Of a stretch of 64,000 nucleotides of DNA, positions 62,755-64,000 are shown piece by piece. Position 1 is the stretch's first letter. Each line of letters starts with the position of its first letter. Source of the stretch: Lachnospiraceae bacterium (GTDB lineage: Bacteria; Bacillota; Clostridia; Lachnospirales; Lachnospiraceae); the NCBI GenBank assembly GCA_031272985.1, contig JAISSU010000025.1, positions 1-64,000 of the forward strand, given 5' to 3'. A program made the position numbers and the translations under genes. The notes below the pieces were generated by a model that did not search any database, was not told the DNA's origin, and saw only the letters and a program-made list of their open reading frames with translations.

Positions 62755-63984
62755 ATGGGGAAAAGACTTACTTTTAGAAGACTGTTTCGCAATATGGACC
62801 AGAATTTAGTCGTTATTCTGGTTGTTTTGATTTGTTTTGGACTGGTTATGCTTTATTCGGTCAGCTCGTACATGGCACTGGTTACCAAGGGCGACAGTAT
62901 GTATTATTTTAAGCGTCAGGGCGTCTTTTGCGTTTTAGGATTTGTTACGATGTTTTTCTTTGCGAGGTTCTTTGATTATAAAAAATATGCGAGATTATAC
63001 ATTGTTTTATGCCTGATCACTTTTGCCTCGCTCGCGGCCGTTCCTTTTGTTGGTGTTACCGTGAATGGAGCGAAGCGCTGGCTGCCGACGGGTATTTCGG
63101 ATATTAATTGGCAGCCTGCAGAACTTGCGAAAATAGCGATTATCGTAGCAGTTCCGGCGTTTATTTGCGAATTATACCGCACACGCTATAAATTAAAAGA
63201 GCTTTGGAAGCCGATTGTGCTTACGGTTTTCATGTTCCTCTGTGTATATAAATTAACCGATAATTTAAGCTCCGGAATTATCGTATTAGCCATTGGGGCG
63301 GTTATTATTTTTATAGTCAATAAACCGACTATCCCTTATTTGATTTTAGTATTGGTTGGGTTAAGTGGTCTGTATTTTGCAAAGCCATTGATTGAAAAAT
63401 ACCTCGTTAGCAGCGATGGGAGTTTCCGTGTAGGGAGGCTTGTAATCTGGGCAAATCCCGAGAAATACGCGGCTTCGGGCGGATATCAAATAATGCAGGC
63501 TCTCTATGCGATAGGCTCGGGGGGTCTATTTGGAAAAGGACTGGGAAACAGCGCACAAAAAATGGGTTTCATTCCGGAAGCTCAGAACGATATGATTCTT
63601 TCGATAATTTGTGAGGAACTCGGCATAGTCGGACTCATACTTGTATTGCTTCTGTTTACAATGCTATTATTCAGACTTCGCGCTATTGCGCAGAATGCGC
63701 CGGATTTATATAGCGCGCTTGTTGTGTCGGGGATTTTCGCTCATATTTCATTGCAGGTTCTTTTGAATGTAGCGGTGGTGATTAACCTCGTTCCGACGAC
63801 AGGCATCACATTGCCGTTTATCAGCTACGGAGGCACGTCGATGTTATTCACAATGTGTGAAATGGGTCTTGCTTTGGGTATTTCCGCACGTTCGGAGGTT
63901 AGGACAAATGATAAAGTAAAGACTTCCCGAACAGAGAATTCGCAAAGAGAGATGTTCAGAGTTGAGGAAGGCGGTCGCATTTGA
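62755..63984 (+). CDS. FtsW/RodA-type peptidoglycan polymerase
   Basis: A 409-residue SEDS-family membrane glycosyltransferase with about ten helices. Marks are VMLYSVSSYMAL, NGAKRWL, WQPAELAKIAII (the conserved Glu-Lys segment), and the GITLPFISYGGTSML signature near residue 360. It polymerises lipid II at the septum (FtsW) or side wall (RodA); sequence alone does not decide. ATG 62755 with AGGGGG upstream is preferred to an earlier ATG at 62683 that lacks a site. It is complete in the window. Confidence 0.92.
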   Translation: MGKRLTFRRLFRNMDQNLVVILVVLICFGLVMLYSVSSYMALVTKGDSMYYFKRQGVFCVLGFVTMFFFARFFDYKKYARLYIVLCLITFASLAAVPFVGVTVNGAKRWLPTGISDINWQPAELAKIAIIVAVPAFICELYRTRYKLKELWKPIVLTVFMFLCVYKLTDNLSSGIIVLAIGAVIIFIVNKPTIPYLILVLVGLSGLYFAKPLIEKYLVSSDGSFRVGRLVIWANPEKYAASGGYQIMQALYAIGSGGLFGKGLGNSAQKMGFIPEAQNDMILSIICEELGIVGLILVLLLFTMLLFRLRAIAQNAPDLYSALVVSGIFAHISLQVLLNVAVVINLVPTTGITLPFISYGGTSMLFTMCEMGLALGISARSEVRTNDKVKTSRTENSQREMFRVEEGGRI

Positions 63985-64000
63985 CTGTAGTTAGTGAATA

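Overview
The window looks like chromosome from an anaerobic, low-to-mid GC Gram-positive bacterium, most likely a Lachnospiraceae-type Clostridia. The reasons are the lipobox-bearing binding proteins, an LPXTG pilus locus with sortases, a CD1871A-family small protein beside TlpA and NapH-like proteins, an RNase P RNA, and a pyruvate formate-lyase operon under a ZTP riboswitch. This is inferred from gene content, not from a marker-gene comparison.

Region 1 (265-21900) is an accessory catabolic island. It holds an aldo/keto reductase, a double PhzA/B-like (NTF2-fold) protein, a complete Opp/Dpp-type ABC importer, a TIM-barrel protein, a metallo-beta-lactamase-fold hydrolase, a DAPG/phloretin-hydrolase-like zinc enzyme and an FGGY kinase. 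Two MATE pumps, three paralogous esterases (the middle one without its serine nucleophile), an MFS transporter and a LysR regulator follow. It reads as uptake, hydrolysis and export for a small, perhaps phenolic or glycosidic, compound; the substrate is unknown.

Region 2 (22054-29896) is the most unusual. An SsuABC/NMT1-type importer is followed by two nitrogenase-component-1-like proteins (NifD-like and NifK-like, translationally coupled) and an O-acetylhomoserine sulfhydrylase. No NifH-like reductase is in the window. The operon is preceded by a 39-codon leader peptide with six cysteines and an intrinsic terminator whose 3' arm can pair with the leader's own cysteine codons. I propose a cysteine-attenuated organosulfur-scavenging operon.

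Region 3 (30002-34403) carries an AbiE-type toxin-antitoxin pair, a frameshifted PIN-domain remnant, a TlpA / CD1871A / NapH-like ferredoxin trio with overlapping genes, and an AraC regulator. Region 4 (34489-41056) is a ribose-type sugar ABC importer followed by two Gfo/Idh/MocA dehydrogenases. Region 5 (41098-47576) is a pilus locus: a DivIVA-like protein, an LPKTG pilin and two sortases without ordinary start codons, then an HD-GYP protein, a MerR regulator and a second AraC regulator.

Region 6 (47701-63984) is mostly core: rnpB, an OGG-type glycosylase, tRNA-Gly, a MATE pump with a MarR regulator, thyA-dfrA-argS, an HtrA protease, glyA, an AEC carrier, riboswitch-controlled pflB-pflA, a CarD-like regulator and FtsW. 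A family of roughly 90-bp imperfect palindromes is scattered between genes from 43.2 to 61.2 kb. Each of the three ABC importer operons has a hairpin just after its binding-protein gene.
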